Positions 10,816 to 21,572 of a stretch of 64,000 nt of DNA are shown piece after piece; within the stretch, counting starts at the first letter, position 1, and every line of letters begins with the position of its first letter. The stretch spans positions 87,898,603 through 87,962,602 of the forward strand of contig NC_090321.1 of assembly GCF_040869045.1 (NCBI RefSeq). Direction: 5' to 3'. The notes below the pieces were generated by a model that saw nothing but the letters and a program-made list of their open reading frames with translations, made no database searches and was not told the DNA's origin. The DNA comes from Eurosta solidaginis (lineage: Eukaryota; Arthropoda; Insecta; Diptera; Tephritidae). Both the position numbers and the translations under genes were made by a program.

Positions 10816-10925
10816 AACGAGGACGCCCCACACGAACCTTAGGAAAATGTCATAGCTCGCCAGGCACTTCCATCATAAGCACAGGACTTGTAAACTGCGT
10901 TTGCTGACAGCCAATAATTCCATTG
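10816..10925 (+). pseudogene. LINE A endonuclease scrap
   Basis: Resembles the GDAPTRMVGSCHSSPDIS block of LINE A (24.18-24.27 kb) at the nucleotide level (GACGCCCCACACG, AGCTCGCCAG, GTAAACTGCG). Degraded. Confidence 0.55.
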
Positions 10926-11134
10926 GTTGTGTAGCATAATATACTTGGCTTGGATATAATACATGGTTCCAGACTCACTGTTATCAGTCTTAGACCGGCC
11001 ATAGTGACGAACTCTCACGCGTGATTAGTTATCACGTTGTGCACGAGGGGCACCTGCTTCTGCTGATAATGCGGATCTAGAGAGAACAATTCAATAAAAC
11101 CCGCACCCCTGCGTCACTGTGCTCGAGCAAGGAT

Positions 11135-11500
11135 GTAAATAAATGTGGGTGGTCTCAGCGTACGTGCCACATGGGGACGTAGCGGGACCATCACCTGAGA
11201 TAGTAGGCGAAATCACCGCTGAAGCAGGTGTGATCGTAGGTACCGATGCTATTGCCCACCATAGCATTTGGGGAAGCTCGGATACCAACACTAGAGGTGA
11301 GTCTTTATTTACTTTTATTGTAGATGAAGGACTTTGTATATGTAATAGGGGGAATGACCCGACTTTTGTTAATGCCATAAGGGAGGAGGTCCTGGAACTC
11401 AACCTGGTTAGTAGAGAACTCGATTATCTGATGTCGGGTTGCAGGGTTCTTAACGAGCACTCCTTCTCTGATCACCGATATATTCAGTTCCCGTGAACGA
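11135..11500 (+). pseudogene. LINE endonuclease fragment, different family
   Basis: Frame 11143-11496 reads VVSAYVPHGD, VIVGTDAIAHHSIWGSSDTN, RGESLFTFIVDEGLCICNRG and ends SFSDHRYIQF. These are the middle and C-terminal motifs of an APE-type LINE endonuclease (the usual GDxNAHH is altered to GTDAIAHH; SDH is intact). Both ends are missing. Likely R1/LOA/Jockey group; the family is not recognised. Confidence 0.75.
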
Positions 11501-13085
11501 AAAACGTTCTGGTAAAATATCTTTTAGGAACCCTAAAAGTACTAACTGGGACTGGTATTGTAGGAAGCTGCGAGAGCTATTGCCCGCGGCGCCAGGATGA
11601 CAATTTGTAGAAGCGATGCAACAAATTACACCACTGAAACGATAGCTCAGTACATAGAGTCGGCTGCTGTGGAATGCGCTTAACCTCGCCTAGCTTTGAC
11701 CTTCGTGGCATTGTCTTAACGACTGCAATTCGATTGCGTTTAACCACGAGCAAAGGGTTCAAAGCTTCAGCCTTTGCTTGAGCTAGATATTGTGGGCTTA
11801 GGCCATCAACCCCTTGACAGATGTGTTCGTTGCGCCACCCTGCCGAGTTATACCTCAAATATCCCGGGTACTCCAGGACCAACCTTTGTTGCTTGCAGTA
11901 CCAGGGCTGCAACAGCTGAACAACTGAATGTAAGTCGCGGAAATCCGACCTTTGTTATCAATTACATTTTGGTTTTAATTACACTTTTGTTCTTTGTACT
12001 TTCATGAGCAATTGGAGAATTTGCAAACGTCCCAGTAACCACTGTATACCACTGATTGGAGGTCATGCACATCTGCATTTACCTAAAGCTCATGCGATAT
12101 ATGTATGTACTAGCCTTTACCTGCGGCCCCGTCCGCAAGGAGAAAATAAAATATATGTGCAATTCACGTTAGCCTGCTTATCAAGTTATCTGTTAAAAAA
12201 TTATTTATGTATAATGTATTTTATTTTTGTAATTTAGTAAAAAAAAGAGAACTAAATGAGAAAATAAGCTGAAAGGTACGCTTTCATGAATAATACAATA
12301 CAGTTTTCTTGAATTAAAAAAAAAAATACATTTTGTTTTTAAATTAAATTATCTGATATGAGAGGGGTGAAAGAATTACTACTCATAGAACAAAGGAGTG
12401 AAACTACAATTAGCTAAAAGGCCAAAACTAACACAACCTTAGATTTTGGCGAGGAAATCTTACATTGCCGCCTACGTCTCAACAACAAAATCACAAACAT
12501 AAGAGGAAGAACAAAAAATCGAAGTCAGACAAAATTTTTATTTCTACTTGATTCCGCTTACTAACACATTCAAAGTTTCTGTCTGGCCTCGTACATATAG
12601 CCCAAAACTACTACACCTAAGAGAAAAACTACCTTTCCCGCCTACTACACATTGTCCAAAAGCAAACTTATAGAATTAATTTTTTCAAAGACATTGTAAA
12701 AATCCATCTTGCCTTGTCTTCAAAGTGTAAGAAGAAGAATCATTGGGCAAGAAACATTTTTATATTACCAGGCGCTCATAAAAATTAGCGCGTGTGTGAA
12801 ATGTATGAAAATAGTTTTTTGGCTTTCGTACGCACATATGCTATTCCTTTTACGCATGAGGCTATACCATACAAAACTTCATATTTCCATTTCTGTTCTG
12901 ATATTTCAAAGTTTCGAATGAGAAGAAAAAAATCTTCTTTTTCCTCGCCGCCTTCACCTGACCTACAAACAAAATAGCAAAAGCGAAATATTTTTGAGAG
13001 TTGGGTCGTTTCGTTCTGAACTTGTTCAATTGACCGGGTCTCTCAACTGAACAAGTGAACTAGATCTTAATAATTAACGGGATTT
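11501..13085. other. Non-coding A/T-rich DNA
   Basis: No credible coding exon and no repeat with a partner in the window. Several imperfect runs of AT and AAAAAC type. Possibly ancient element remains. Confidence 0.4.
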
Positions 13086-13200
13086 TCCATCAATAAAAAA
13101 AAATAGAAAACAAGCTTTATTGAGGTTCGAACCTGAAACACCTGTAGCCTTAAACGAGTGCCTAACAGGTGCGCCAAACTTAATATGACTTTCGTGTTGT
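13086..13200 (-). repeat. tRNA-like SINE head
   Basis: Minus strand shows TTTGGCGCACCTGTTAGGC (A-box-like) and GGTTCGAACCT (perfect B box) about 45 nt apart. Clear RNA polymerase III-type internal promoter geometry, but the stems do not close as a tRNA. Confidence 0.5.
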
Positions 13201-13600
13201 CTTATCTGCTACTTTGATCGTATATACGAATTTGCACGCCACAAGGCCATTTTCAACCCTCCATTTACCATTGAAATTAAGCTTATTTTACCTTTTTTTA
13301 AAATTTCTAAATTATATTAATTAAATTCAAATTCATATTAAATTATAAAACAAGCAAATCTATTGCTACAAGTAATAAAATTTAAATTTAATGAATCTTA
13401 CAAATACCTATATTCCCACAAAGAAATCATATTAAGAGAAAATCCAGAGAATTTATACACCAGCTGAAACTGTTGACAGAGAATTTTCTGCTGTTAACTC
13501 GTTAACATTGAAATTGGATTGTGTGTGGTGAAGTGCAAGACGTGTTCACATGCAAAAAAGTTGGAATCTAGCAAAAACGCCTTCTCATTGTGTTTAAATT
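13201..13600. repeat. A/T-rich DNA and inverted partial CAGAGAA unit
   Basis: From about 13450 the sequence resembles the CAGAGAATTT repeat unit in opposite orientation to the 6-8 kb units (GGTGAAGTGCAAGACG, AACGCCTTCTCATTGTG). Confidence 0.5.
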
Positions 13601-13604
13601 TTCT

Positions 13605-14505
13605 GGTACCACAAAGTAGTCATCTGGGCACTTTACTTTTTTCTTTATTCATAAATGACATCAGCCAATGTTTTCAATTTTGTAGTTGCTTGATGTACGC
13701 CGATGATCTGAAACCTTATTACAGAGTTAAACACATTAGCGACTGCATAGAGCTACAGTAAGACATCTTGGAATTGATAAAATGGTGTAATAGTAACGGT
13801 CTTTTTTTGAACTTCTCCAAGTGTAATATTTTCACATTCACTCGGAGAAACGCATGCAACTACTGTTAAGGATTTAGGAGTATATTTAGGCAAGAAGCTT
13901 AGGTTCGACTTTCATAGGGAATACATAATCAGTGCTGCTAATTGCAAACTCGGCTTTCTCAAACGTAATTCCATTAAATTCGCCCTTCGACGATTGTTCA
14001 CTTTTGAATCGATGCCATCTAATGAACTAAGATGTAGAATTTTAAATTATCAGTGCCTTAATATTCGAAGGAAAATGTGTGGTATTTTCTTTATCAAAGA
14101 CATTTACGACAACAAAATCGATTCTCCGGAACTACTTTTTCTTCTCCCTTTCTATGCACCTGAAAGGTGTCTAAGGGACAAATACATTTTCTACGTTCAA
14201 ACGCGTAGAACGAATTTTGCAAATAATGAACCTATTCACAGAATGATTTCCTTATGTAACTCTGTTTGCAATCATGCCGATTTTAACTCATGTAAAGAAC
14301 AATTTAAAGCTGATGTTATTGAGTACTTTCTTTTCAATTAATATGTTCCGGTTAATATATAAATGTTATTGTATGCGTTATTATGTCATTGTAATTATAA
14401 ATTGTTACCATATATTTTTCTATTTCGTTAATTGTTATCTAAGTTGTTACATATCTGTGAGGACTATGTCCGGTAGATAAATAAATGAATAAAATAAATA
14501 AATAT
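13605..14505 (+). pseudogene. LINE C: Jockey-type RT C-terminal half
   Basis: Plus strand: QSSHLGTLLFSLFINDIS (normally PQGS) and LMYADDLK (YADD catalytic box) at 13605-13760, then a stop at 13761. After frame changes the C-terminal block FTFESMPSNELRCRILNYQ lies at 13994-14341, ending about 160 nt before an AATAAATGAATAAAATAAAT tail. The 5' half is missing. The last ~730 nt recur inverted at 7188-7917. Confidence 0.82.
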
Positions 14506-14933
14506 AACCCTCCATTGATTGTCCAGGCTGAAACTGCAGCTATTGGGAGTGATATAGCTGTCAGACCTAGAAGCAGCAAATGCCAAAAGTCCTAGAAAGC
14601 GTCTAGTATTTGTAAAGATGACGGGAATTATTCTGTAACATAGGTCCTGGCTATTCACAGGGGTTTTCAGTTTGGTCGTTAAAAAACTTCTGGTAACACT
14701 ATGGACTCATTCAGTCTATGTGACGTCTCACGGACCGGCCAGTTCAACCTAACCTACCCTCACATAATAATTGCGATTTCTCAAAAATTATCATCGATAT
14801 CCTCTTACGGAAGCGCAATCTGCAATTTTAATAAGACATAGGCTGTTTCCACATTACAATTGAAAATATGATTGGTAACAATTATCGCCAACCACAAAGG
14901 CACTATAATAACTTGCTAAATTTTGAAACTATG
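13775..14933 (+). repeat. Inverted duplication arm 2
   Basis: Partner of 6643-7917. Includes the LINE C C-terminus and tail plus about 430 bp of flanking DNA from CCTCCATTGATTG to CTAAATTTTGAAAC. The duplicated block therefore extends beyond the LINE and was copied as a unit. Confidence 0.85.
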
Positions 14934-15218
14934 TGCGAATACGATAGCGAGCAGACGTGAAAACCTTTTGCATATTTTTTGAGCAGGAAAATTGTGGTAA
15001 AACATTTTAAAAAATTAATAAAAAGTTGTGCAAAATAAAGTGTTTTGTTCGCGCTTCACAAAATGTAACAAATAATGTAATAATACGGTATTGAATTCCT
15101 AATATAATAGGAGTTAACTTTGAGAAAAAAGACTCAAATAAATTTATTTAATAAACAAATTTAAACACATACATATACTAATAAACGGTGAAGTAAATCG
15201 AAATAAGGCAAAAGCAAA

Positions 15219-16923
15219 ATGGGTATGTGCGCGAAATGCAATCACTCTATAAGAGGAGAGACAGATATACGATGCGAGGGTGTGTGTAATAAAGTGTACC
15301 ATTTAAGCCTTGCATGTGCAGGTGTTGATAAATATTGTGTTAAAATGTTTGAGGAAAAACCTATGGCACGATTTATGTGTGATGAATGTGTTACATATAT
15401 TCAGAATGTAGACTTGGTGCTACAAGAAATGCAAATGATTGTGAAGAAAAACAACACAATATTAAATGAGTATAAATATGAGTTTGAAGAGGTGATGAAG
15501 AAAAGCCAAAATGAAATAAAGGCTTTATTGGAAGCTGTAGAGGGTCGATATACTCAAAGAGTAGCAACTATGGAAAGATCACAAAAGCTGTTTGAGAAAA
15601 AAATTGGTGAGATAAAAAGCTTATATGAAATGATAGAAGTGAAAAATAAAACTGAAATAATCGGTAAAGACAATGAAAAGGTATGTAACGAAATAAAGAA
15701 AATTAGTAGTAATAATAAGGAAAAAGGGCTGTCATATGCAGAAGTAATGAAAAATAATAATAAAAAAGATGAAAACAAAAGCAAAGTTACTACAGTGCCT
15801 GAATTAAAGAAACGTACTTCTATTATTGTTAAACCGAAAGTAAAACAATCGTGTGAAAAAACCAAGAAATATTTAAACAATAAAATTAATCCTAAGGAAC
15901 TAAAGATAACAGATATTAAAGCTGGTAATAATGGTATTATGGTGATCGATAGTGTTGATGGAAATGAAAGAGAAAAAATAAAAGAAATAATGGGCAAAGA
16001 AATTAGCAATGAATATGAGATAAAGATACCTCGTGAATATAAACCAAGACTATTTATAACAGGTATGCTATTTGAAAATAATGGTGATGAATTAACTGAA
16101 TGTCTACGAAAACAAAATAAATGCTTTGAACAGGGTGAAGTAAAAATTATTAAGCAATATAATGTTAAAGTTAGTCACAAAAATTATTATAATGCAATAG
16201 TTGAGGTGGATGTGGAAATATTCACTGAAGCGTTAAAATTAGATAAACTGAATATAGGATGGGAAAGGTGCAAAGTATACGATGGTGTTGATATAACAAT
16301 GTGTTTTAAATGTAAAGGATACAACCATAAAGCTAGTGAATGCAAAAATGAAGATGTTTGTAGCAAATGCTTGGGTAAACATAAACCCATGGAGTGCAAG
16401 GAACAACCAAAAAACATGTGCATAAATTGTATTAGAGCTAATGAGAAATTAAATCTAGGGCTTGATACCAATCACCCTTGCAATAGCAGACATTGCCCTG
16501 TCTACTTAAAACACTTAAATGTAAAAAAAACAAAGGCTAGGATACTAGCAACTAACAATCAGGCCACTGGGGGATTCAAGGGGTTGTGTAGCGCAATATA
16601 TAGCTTCTCCAACCCAATTGTCAACCTCACCTTCGAGCGGCGAATCCCGTTTCACTAACAGACGAGGCTCTGGCGACCCCAAGCTCCTCATGGAACTTGG
16701 GGGTGGGGAGGGAGGGATGGCCTGAAGGTTCAATGTGGCCATATAAATCGTTCCCGAGATGGTCGGGCCAGCACCTTAATGGTGCTGTGTTACCGGAGCG
16801 TATCGGATCTGTATCCGACAAAGGACCATCACATCGATAATACTCCCCAAAGCCTTCGGGGAGTAACCTAATCGCTACAACAACAACAACAATCAGGCCA
16901 CTGGCTCACCTGGACCATGCTAA
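15219..16923 (+). pseudogene. LINE B ORF1 (PHD-like and zinc-knuckle protein) broken by SINE
   Basis: Nucleic-acid-binding ORF1. Starts MGMCAKCNHSIRGETDIRC. Residues 1-60 form a PHD-type Cys/His array ending FMCDECV, residues 60-170 are a Lys/Glu-rich coiled-coil-like stretch, and residues 370-440 hold zinc knuckles (CFKCKGYNHKASEC, CSKCLGKHKPMEC). The frame runs open to the SINE at 16571-16887, which adds a foreign tail and stops at 16658. Skipping the SINE and one copy of its target duplication, the frame ends at TAA 16921-16923, just before the ORF2 start. No other lesion seen. Confidence 0.82.
16571..16887 (+). mobile_element. SINE (CAA-tailed, short subfamily) in LINE B ORF1
   Basis: Body begins GGGATTCAAGGGGTTGTGTAG and ends CTAATCGCTACAACAACAAC. 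Direct repeat AACAATCAGGCCACTGG at 16554-16570 and 16888-16904 (part may be tail). Almost identical to 24720-25043 apart from a few bases. No protein. Confidence 0.9.
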
Positions 16924-16927
16924 TGTT

Positions 16928-19771
16928 ATGCAACATAGAGTATCAAAGTACCAAAAACGATCCACAAAGGACATCAACAATGACTTTAAATGCATCTATT
17001 TAAACATAAATAGCCTAGTAGCTAACAAATCAGAGTTGGAAGTGTTGGCGGAAGTTCATAGACCAGGCATCATACTGTGCTCTGAAATTTGTACAACCAA
17101 AGATATTCTAGACAATGAATTAAAAATAGCAATCTATAAAATGATAAGATGTGATTCCCATAGCAGGCACACAGGAGGTGTGTTAGTTTATGTACATAGT
17201 ACAATTGATGTTAAAGTAATCTATAATGATAACATAAATGAAAACGTTTGGTGCATTGTAATAAAACTGAAGAAGGTTGATAAAAAGTGGCAGATTGGAG
17301 TTCTGTACCACTCGCCGAGCACTAGTGATGCAGCTTTTGTTGAATACCTAAATGAAATTCTAATTGATAAATATGAAAAAAGTAACCATAATATAGTAGT
17401 CGGTGATTTTAATATTAACATGAACTGCATTTCAACATATAGTACTAAATTAAATGAGATATTTGCTGTGATGGGGATGAGCCAAAAAATAGAATTTAAT
17501 ACGCGAATCACAGATACAAGTGAATCGAAAATTTATCTATTATTTTCAAACTCGGATGAAATTCTCTGTAATAATTTGCAGGAATACAAAATATCTGATC
17601 ATGAAACTATAAAATTTAATATTAAAACGTCCAAAGTATACAAGATGAGACTGACCAAGAAAATCGTAGCATGGGACAAATATAATAGTGATATTTTAAT
17701 AAGCGTCCTTAGATCATTTAACTTCAACTTTACTATAAACTTATCAATCGAAGTCGAATTAATTAATAATATAATGATTCGGGCTATGGACAGTTTAACC
17801 TACGAGAAAGAAGTGCATATCAAGTTAATGAATAAATGGTATGATAGAGAATTGGCACAAATGAATAAATATAAATACAATATGTACACGCGTGCGTTAC
17901 AAACTGGAGAGTGGGATGAATATAAAAATATAAATAGGTCTTACAAAAAATTAGTCAAATTAAAAAAAATAAAGTATATGGAGAATAAAATCATTTTGAA
18001 TGAATATAATGCTAAAGAAATGTGGAAATATCTCAAACAAACGGTCAACCAAACTAAAGATAACGAAGGGATAAAAAAGGTGATACTGGATGGCATACTG
18101 GTTGAAAACGAAACCGATCTGGCCAATGGTCTAAATAGATTTTTTGTAAACAGTGTGATTGAAATTAATAATAACATCGAAACCTGTCAAGTAGCACTAG
18201 AGGATACAGAAGTCCATTCAAAATTAAAGTTTGCTGAAATTACCACCGATGATGTTATTAATATCTTAACAGACTTTAAATATAAAATAGATGGAAGAAA
18301 ACTGCTATCCGAAGGTGTACTAAAAAATTGTATATCGTATACCGGATATTTCTATGCTCAAATAATTAATAACAGCTTAGAAGATGGTGTAGTACCTGAA
18401 ATGTGGAAAACGTCAACAATAATACCTGTGGAAAAAGTTAAAAAGACAATGCAACCTGAAGAACTTAGACCCATAAATACCCTACCAAGTGATGCTAAAA
18501 TTCTCGAAGTCGTTGTTAAGAATCAGTTGGTGAATCATCTTGAAGTAAATAATATACTAGTCTACCAACAGTCAGGATTTAGGAAAAAACACTCCTGTGA
18601 GACAGCGCTGAACTTGGTGACATCTGATTGGAAAGAAGAGCTAAACAACAAAAAAGTAGTGGTTTCAGTTTTCCTTGACCTCAAAAGAGCTTTTGAAACG
18701 GTGGATAGAGAGATATTAATAAAAAAAATGCAGCGGATTGGCATAACTGATATTGAACTTAAATGGTTCCGCAACTATTTGAAGCAGAGAAAGCAGAAAA
18801 CAGTTATAAATGCTGTGACGTCGGATGAATTAGAGGTACCCATAGGGTTACCTCAAGGCTCAGTATTGGCACCTATATTATTTCTTATATACATAAATGA
18901 CATAGTCAATGCTATCGAAGGTTGTGAAATTAGACTTTTTGCGGATGATGCATTAATTATGATAAGTGAAAATAATACTAATACTGCACTCGCCAAAATG
19001 CAACATGAAATAAATAACTTGTATAAATGGTTGTGTGGTAATAGACTGAAACTAAACATAAATAAAACTAAATATATGATAATAACAAGGAGGAATATCA
19101 ATGAGGAGGATATAGCCGAGCTAAAAATAAATGATGAAATCATACAAAGAGTTAACAGTATAAAATACTTAGGAATAATAATTGATAATAAACTAAAATT
19201 TGAAGATCATATAAATTATACAATTAAAAAAGTTGCTAATAAAATAGGAGTGATGCAGAGAACAACGAAATTCATTCAGAAAAAGTACAAAATAATCTTA
19301 TATAAATCAGTTGTAGAACCGCACTTCGTGTACTGCCCGTCCATTCTATTCATAATATCGGATAAAGAAGTAGACAAGCTCCAAAAGCTTCAAAATAGAT
19401 GCATGAGATTTATTCTTCAGAAACCTAGAGATACACGAACGGCTGACATGTTGAAGACTTTAGACTGGTTAAGTGTGAAACAAAAGATTTTTTTCTACTC
19501 CATGAAATTCATATTTAATATCAAACATGGAAATGTACCTGAGTATTTAAATAAAAATATAGCATTAGTTGAGCAAACACACAACATAAATACGAGGAGC
19601 AAACATAATTTCAAATTGCCGTTTTTTAGAACTGAAATTGATCAACAGAACATTTTCTACAAGAGTCTGAAAAGTTACAATGATCTGCCTATGGATATAA
19701 AAAGTTGCAACCAAATAACAGTATTTAAAACAAAATTATATGAATATTGTAAAACCTTAGCTATAAGATAA
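16928..19771 (+). CDS. LINE B ORF2: AP endonuclease-reverse transcriptase (947 aa)
   Basis: Self-mobilising enzyme. N-terminal APE endonuclease at residues 15-235: LNINSLVANKSELEVLAE, SEICTTK, VVGDFNIN and SDHETIKFN, the expected N, E, D-N and SDH sites. RT at about 480-760: RPINTLPSDAKILE, QSGFRKKHSCETAL, VFLDLKRAFETVDREIL (motif A Asp), LPQGSVLAPILFLIYINDI and FADDALIM (catalytic DD; Ala follows where Thr is usual). The C-terminal 190 residues match the general LINE thumb and tail. No RNase H. The start codon lies 4 nt after the ORF1 stop, in a TAATGTTATG context that favours re-initiation. Open throughout, so possibly active as a protein. Confidence 0.92.
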   Translation: MQHRVSKYQKRSTKDINNDFKCIYLNINSLVANKSELEVLAEVHRPGIILCSEICTTKDILDNELKIAIYKMIRCDSHSRHTGGVLVYVHSTIDVKVIYNDNINENVWCIVIKLKKVDKKWQIGVLYHSPSTSDAAFVEYLNEILIDKYEKSNHNIVVGDFNINMNCISTYSTKLNEIFAVMGMSQKIEFNTRITDTSESKIYLLFSNSDEILCNNLQEYKISDHETIKFNIKTSKVYKMRLTKKIVAWDKYNSDILISVLRSFNFNFTINLSIEVELINNIMIRAMDSLTYEKEVHIKLMNKWYDRELAQMNKYKYNMYTRALQTGEWDEYKNINRSYKKLVKLKKIKYMENKIILNEYNAKEMWKYLKQTVNQTKDNEGIKKVILDGILVENETDLANGLNRFFVNSVIEINNNIETCQVALEDTEVHSKLKFAEITTDDVINILTDFKYKIDGRKLLSEGVLKNCISYTGYFYAQIINNSLEDGVVPEMWKTSTIIPVEKVKKTMQPEELRPINTLPSDAKILEVVVKNQLVNHLEVNNILVYQQSGFRKKHSCETALNLVTSDWKEELNNKKVVVSVFLDLKRAFETVDREILIKKMQRIGITDIELKWFRNYLKQRKQKTVINAVTSDELEVPIGLPQGSVLAPILFLIYINDIVNAIEGCEIRLFADDALIMISENNTNTALAKMQHEINNLYKWLCGNRLKLNINKTKYMIITRRNINEEDIAELKINDEIIQRVNSIKYLGIIIDNKLKFEDHINYTIKKVANKIGVMQRTTKFIQKKYKIILYKSVVEPHFVYCPSILFIISDKEVDKLQKLQNRCMRFILQKPRDTRTADMLKTLDWLSVKQKIFFYSMKFIFNIKHGNVPEYLNKNIALVEQTHNINTRSKHNFKLPFFRTEIDQQNIFYKSLKSYNDLPMDIKSCNQITVFKTKLYEYCKTLAIR

Positions 19772-19850
19772 AAAACTGTAATATTTTCAAATTTACGAAT
19801 AAGGCATCTGGCCGCAATAAATAAATAATCTAATCTAATCTAAGGCATTA

Positions 19851-19918
19851 CATGCAGGACATATGTTTCGTATGTCGGGGATGATTCTGGATAAGTAATA
19901 GTTCAAGAGTAACTTACG
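19851..19918 (-). pseudogene. LINE A scrap (3' region)
   Basis: Resembles the minus strand of the LINE A segment coding NPDIQNVCPACN (TTTCGTATGTCGGGGATGATTCTGG). Lies directly after the LINE B tail. Confidence 0.55.
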
Positions 19919-20198
19919 TTGTTGTTGTTGTTGTAGCCATAAGGTTGCTCCTCGAAGGCTTTGGGGAGTGTTATCGATGTGATGGTCCTTTGCCGGGGTC
20001 GCCAGAGCCTCGTCTGTTAGTGAAACAGGATTCGCCGCGGATAGGTGAGGTTGACAATTGGGTTTGGAGAAGCTATATATTGCCCTGACAACTTGAAGGG
20101 TTGCGCTACACAGCCCCTTGAATCTGGTATTTTAGTCGCCTCTTACGACAGGCATACCTACCGCGGGTATATTCTGACCCCCTAACCCGCTGGGGGTT
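19919..20198 (-). mobile_element. CAA-tailed SINE, long subfamily
   Basis: Minus orientation: starts on the plus strand with GTTGTTGTTGTTGTTGTAG (tail) and ends in ACCGCGGGTATATTCTGACC and CCCGCTGGGGG (head). The head TAGGTATGCCTGTCGTAAGA is absent from the short copies at 16571 and 24720. Internal deletion of the middle compared with the 21.2-kb copy. Confidence 0.78.
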
Positions 20199-20213
20199 AC
20201 GTCTTCTTGAAAG

Positions 20214-20425
20214 TCACCTTGAACTCACACTAGCAGACGTTTCTAGTTTGGAAATTTGAAACAACATGCAGGAGCAGGGCGCAACTCGATTCCCTGTCAT
20301 TATGGTCCACCCCTGTTGAAACAGCATGTTTCCTTGGACTCCCGTTAGAGGACATTGATGACAATTTGTGATTTGTCGCACATATTGGATGGGGCGAAGC
20401 ACTGCTACAACAACAGCAACATTTC
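20214..20425 (+). pseudogene. LINE A 3' end with CAA tail
   Basis: Plus strand matches the LINE A terminus: TGGTCCACCCCTGTTGAAAC, CTTGGACTCCCGTTAGAGG, then GGATGGGGCGAAGCACTGCTACAACAACAGCAAC. Only the last ~140 nt are clear. Confidence 0.72.
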
Positions 20426-20539
20426 CCGAAGGTCGGGAACGATTTAATATGACTACATTGAACCTTCTAGGCCATGTCGCCAACTCCCAATATATTTATG
20501 TATATTATTTTCATTATTTATTTTATTTTTATCGAAGGG

Positions 20540-20895
20540 ATGGCCAAGTGGTCAATTGGGGAGTGTTATCGATGTTGATGGTCCTTTGCCGGATGCAGAT
20601 TCGGTACGTTCCGGTACCAAGCACCATAAAGGTATTAGCCCGACCATCTCGGGGAAGATTTGGTATGACCACATGAAACCTTCTAGGCCATACCGCCCTC
20701 CCACTCCCTAGATCCATCGCCACGTGTAGGTGAAGTAGACAATTGAGTTGGAGAAGCTATATATTGCGCTGGCAACCCCTTGAGAGGGTTGCGTTACACA
20801 GCCTCTTGTTTCAATTTGGTATTTTAGTCGCCTCTTGCGACAGGCATTTCTACCGCGGGTATATTCTAAGCCCCCTAACCCGCTGGGGTCGCAAG
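20540..20895 (-). mobile_element. CAA-tailed SINE, diverged long copy
   Basis: Contains GGGGAGTGTTATCGATG, GATGGTCCTTTGCCGGA, GCTATATATTGCGCTGGC, TAGTCGCCTCTTGCGACAGG and CCCGCTGGGG in the order expected for a minus-strand copy. More diverged than its neighbours. A plus-strand scrap of the same SINE tail follows at 20896-20957. Confidence 0.72.
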
Positions 20896-21184
20896 GGACC
20901 ATCTTCATCGACAACACTCTCCAAAACCTTCGGGGAGTGTCTTAATCGCTACAGGAAGAAGTCCTTGATTGGTTAAAGCCTGAGTCATTCCGGTACATAG
21001 ACACAACTTTCGAGAGCCAGGGAATAGACCTTTATTATCAACAGGTAAGTTATGTTAGAACAACTATCATGACAAAATGTATCTTTACATAAAATAATAA
21101 AAAAAAACATGTAAGTTAACGGTTTTATTGAAAACAATACTTACATGAAGTAATAATAATACTAAAAGCTAGAAAATAATTAGG

Positions 21185-21572
21185 TAGGTTGTTGCTGTTG
21201 TTGGGGAGTGTTATCGATGTGATGGTCCTTTGCCGGATACAGGATCCGGCAAGCTCCGGTAACACAACGCCATTAAAGTTGTAGCCCGACCATCTCGGGA
21301 ACTATTTATATGGCCACATTAAACCTTCAGGCCATACCTCCCTCCCCACCCCCAAGTTCCATGACGAGCTTGTGATCGCCAGAGCTTCGTCTGTTAGTGA
21401 AACAGGATTCGCCGCGGATAGGTTAGGTTGACAATTGAGTTTGGAGAAGCTATATATTGCGCTGGCAGCCTGAAGGGTTGCGCTACACATCCCCTTGAAT
21501 CTGGTGATTTAGTCGCCTCTTACGACAGGCATACCAACCGCGGATATATTCTAACGCCCTAACCCGCTGGGG
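21185..21572 (-). mobile_element. CAA-tailed SINE, long copy
   Basis: Tail TTGTTGCTGTTGTTGGGGAG at the left, head ATACCAACCGCGGATATATTC and AACCCGCTGGGG at the right. The best-preserved long copy in the window, about 385 bp, and useful as the local reference for the family. Confidence 0.8.

Larger units (their letters stand above)
14934..19850 (+). mobile_element. LINE B: near-complete non-LTR retrotransposon
   Basis: Two-ORF LINE: a roughly 285-nt 5' leader from about 14934, ORF1 15219-16923 (split by a SINE), ORF2 16928-19771, and a short 3' UTR ending in ATAAATAAATAATCTAATCTAATCTAA. The repeated TCTAA tail marks target-primed integration. ORF2 is fully open, which suggests a recent insertion. 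The 5' limit is inferred from where similarity to the inverted repeat stops. Jockey/CR1 group by organisation. Confidence 0.85.

Noticed and set aside
15554..16009. 151-codon minus ORF opposite LINE B ORF1
   Set aside because: Leu/Ile/Phe-rich antisense of a Lys/Glu/Asn-rich coding strand; composition artefact.
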